From an uncultured Bacillus sp. (lineage in GTDB: Bacteria; Bacillota; Bacilli; Bacillales; Cytobacillaceae): DNA of 14,062 nt. The stretch covers positions 1 through 14,062 of the forward strand of contig CALCRD010000324.1 in the NCBI GenBank assembly GCA_937894355.1. The letters are read 5' to 3'. The notes under the pieces were generated by a model. That model was not told where the DNA came from, did not search any database, and was given only the letters and a program-made list of their open reading frames with translations. The position numbers were made by a program, and so were the translations under genes. Positions 13,314-14,062 of this stretch are shown here, in pieces; within the stretch, counting starts at the first letter, position 1; each line of letters starts with the position of its first letter.

Positions 13314-13649
13314 TTGACCAGACACTATAACCTGAGCCCTGGCTATATAACTATTCCTACCGCCGCCAAAATTGTTCTGCGAATACTAGATATCAAAAAT
13401 AATGATAATCAATCCTATTACAAAAAAATATTAAGTGGCGCCAAAAAAGGTTGGTTTGGTGGAAAAATGCACGGGAAAAGAATGTTTCAGGTCCGAAAAA
13501 AAGATATATTCAAGTATGCCGAAGAGCTACTATCTGCTGAAACATATAATCTATTTACTTTTGACGGTAATATCAATTCTACTGAAATCGGTAATTTCAA
13601 ACCGTTTTCAACTAATGATGCGAAACAACAAAACAGCTATATTATCTAG
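13314..13649 (+). CDS. Putative small winged-helix DNA-binding protein
   Basis: A 111-residue basic protein starting at TTG 13314, with AGGAGGG (13301-13307) 6 nt upstream; the strong site decides this start. Residues about 10-75 have the layout of an excisionase/MerR-type winged helix. A Y-[IL]-T-[IV]-x-x-A-A-K helix entry (YITIPTAAKIV) comes first, then a polar recognition-helix region ending KKILSGAKKGWFGG. A basic wing follows (KMHGKRMFQV) and the last element is KKDIFKYAEELL. The C-terminal 35 residues are polar and probably disordered. This is pattern recognition only; no named family is claimed. It is flanked upstream by palindromes that could be operators. The overlapping plus-strand frame 13435-13686 has no ribosome site and is a shadow. 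Confidence 0.6.
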   Translation: MTRHYNLSPGYITIPTAAKIVLRILDIKNNDNQSYYKKILSGAKKGWFGGKMHGKRMFQVRKKDIFKYAEELLSAETYNLFTFDGNINSTEIGNFKPFSTNDAKQQNSYII

Positions 13650-14006
13650 TGAATATTCATTGGCATCAGGAGATAATTTATCTTGATTTTCATTATCCAT
13701 TATAAAAATGATATGAAAATTAGATTTTCAGCAAACGTATATATTTACGCATTCGCATGTCTCGCACTCTTTCAGCATAAACCCCAACTAAACATTTTGG
13801 GAAAATACTGATAAAAAAATCCCCATCAACAATTTTGTTCGAACCTACCACCTTTTGGGTACCCCCAAGGCAATATTCCAAATCTCTTACACCAAAAATT
13901 CTCCTTCATATAGACGGAAATTTTTCTATTTTCAAAATATATGTTCAATCTTCAAAAAGAACGTGGCAAAATAAGAGGGTGAAATATATTTTTGGAGATG
14001 TGAAAC
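13650..14006. other. Intergenic region, no supported gene
   Basis: About 357 bp of AT-rich DNA. It contains a weak inverted repeat, ATTTTCAT (13687-13694 region) with ATGAAAAT (13713-13720), after the winged-helix gene. A small hairpin TTGGG-TACC-CCCAA lies near 13855-13868, and copy B of the CCCAAGGCA motif is at 13864-13879. The open frame 13835-14020 starts at TTG without a ribosome site and overlaps the gene at 14007, so it is not called. No canonical terminator or promoter stands out. Confidence 0.45.
13864..13879 (+). repeat. CCCAAGGCA-type motif, copy B
   Basis: CCCAAGGCAATATTCC, 14 of 16 identical to copy A at 13225-13240. It lies about 127 bp before the start of the plus-strand gene at 14007. 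Confidence 0.35.
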
Positions 14007-14062
14007 ATGATAGATTTTGAAAAAAAAGAAGACAGTGTTTACGAAGAGGAAAGGCAAAAAGG
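14007..14062 (+). CDS. N-terminal fragment of an unidentified gene (runs off the window)
   Basis: ATG 14007 follows GGAG (13994-13997) at 9 nt and opens a frame that continues to the end of the window (18 codons, MIDFEKKEDSVYEEERQK). The peptide is strongly charged and probably helical. Too little is present to assign a family. Confidence 0.55.
   Translation, partial: MIDFEKKEDSVYEEERQK

Noticed and set aside
13435..13686. Plus-strand frame overlapping the winged-helix gene
   Set aside because: No ribosome site and shifted frame within a gene that has a strong site and a sensible domain.
13833..13850. GTTCGAACCTACCACC resembles a tRNA T-arm and 3' end (possible attachment site)
   Set aside because: No acceptor, anticodon or D-arm partner can be found around it and no second copy is present in the window; GTTCGAAC is simply an 8-bp palindrome.

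Overview
The window looks like chromosomal DNA of a low-GC, endospore-former-type Bacillaceae (Bacillus/Neobacillus-like). The basis is AT-rich intergenic DNA, strong AGGAGG-type ribosome binding sites with frequent TTG starts, a CwlO-type NlpC/P60 hydrolase with a WalR-like box, Spo0A-box-like sites, and Bacillaceae-type families (YetF/DUF421, DUF6508, DUF5634-like). The genus is inference. I see no rRNA, tRNA, CRISPR array, transposase or phage structural gene.

Layout. 1-272: gene-free, with a two-copy dispersed repeat and the cwlO-like terminator. 273-1424 (-): secreted coiled-coil/NlpC-P60 endopeptidase with a WalR-like promoter. 1913-2605 (+): uncharacterised 230-residue protein with an internal duplication. 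A 13-bp hairpin separates it from a convergent two-gene minus-strand unit. That unit is a 931-residue GAF-GAF-PAS-GGDEF-EAL cyclic-di-GMP protein (4414-7209) followed after 18 bp by an acetolactate-synthase-like ThDP enzyme (2752-4395); two 0A-box-like sites precede it. 7528-8268 (-): TauE/SafE (TSUP) permease. 8619-9187 (+): a short leader ORF whose stop overlaps the apparent ATT start of a 57-residue protein, then a 100-residue DUF5634-like protein. 9253-10032 (-): DODA-type extradiol dioxygenase, divergent from a 47-residue small gene (10203-10346). Then on the minus strand come a YetF/DUF421 membrane protein, a DnaQ-fold/BRCT protein with ruined catalytic residues, a DUF6508 protein and a small PH-like protein. 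13314-13649 (+): putative small winged-helix DNA-binding protein. 14007-end (+): start of a further gene.

The genes do not form one pathway; this is mostly a mosaic of short transcription units. The observations most worth following up are: (1) the DnaQ-BRCT protein, in which every DEDDh position after the first Asp is altered; (2) three copies of a GGGGACGGTTC element, each sitting 0-14 bp from the stop codon of a minus-strand gene in the same orientation; (3) the overlapping leader ORF / ATT-start pair; (4) tandem Spo0A-like boxes in front of the c-di-GMP/ThDP operon. I found no defence system or biosynthetic cluster that I can support.
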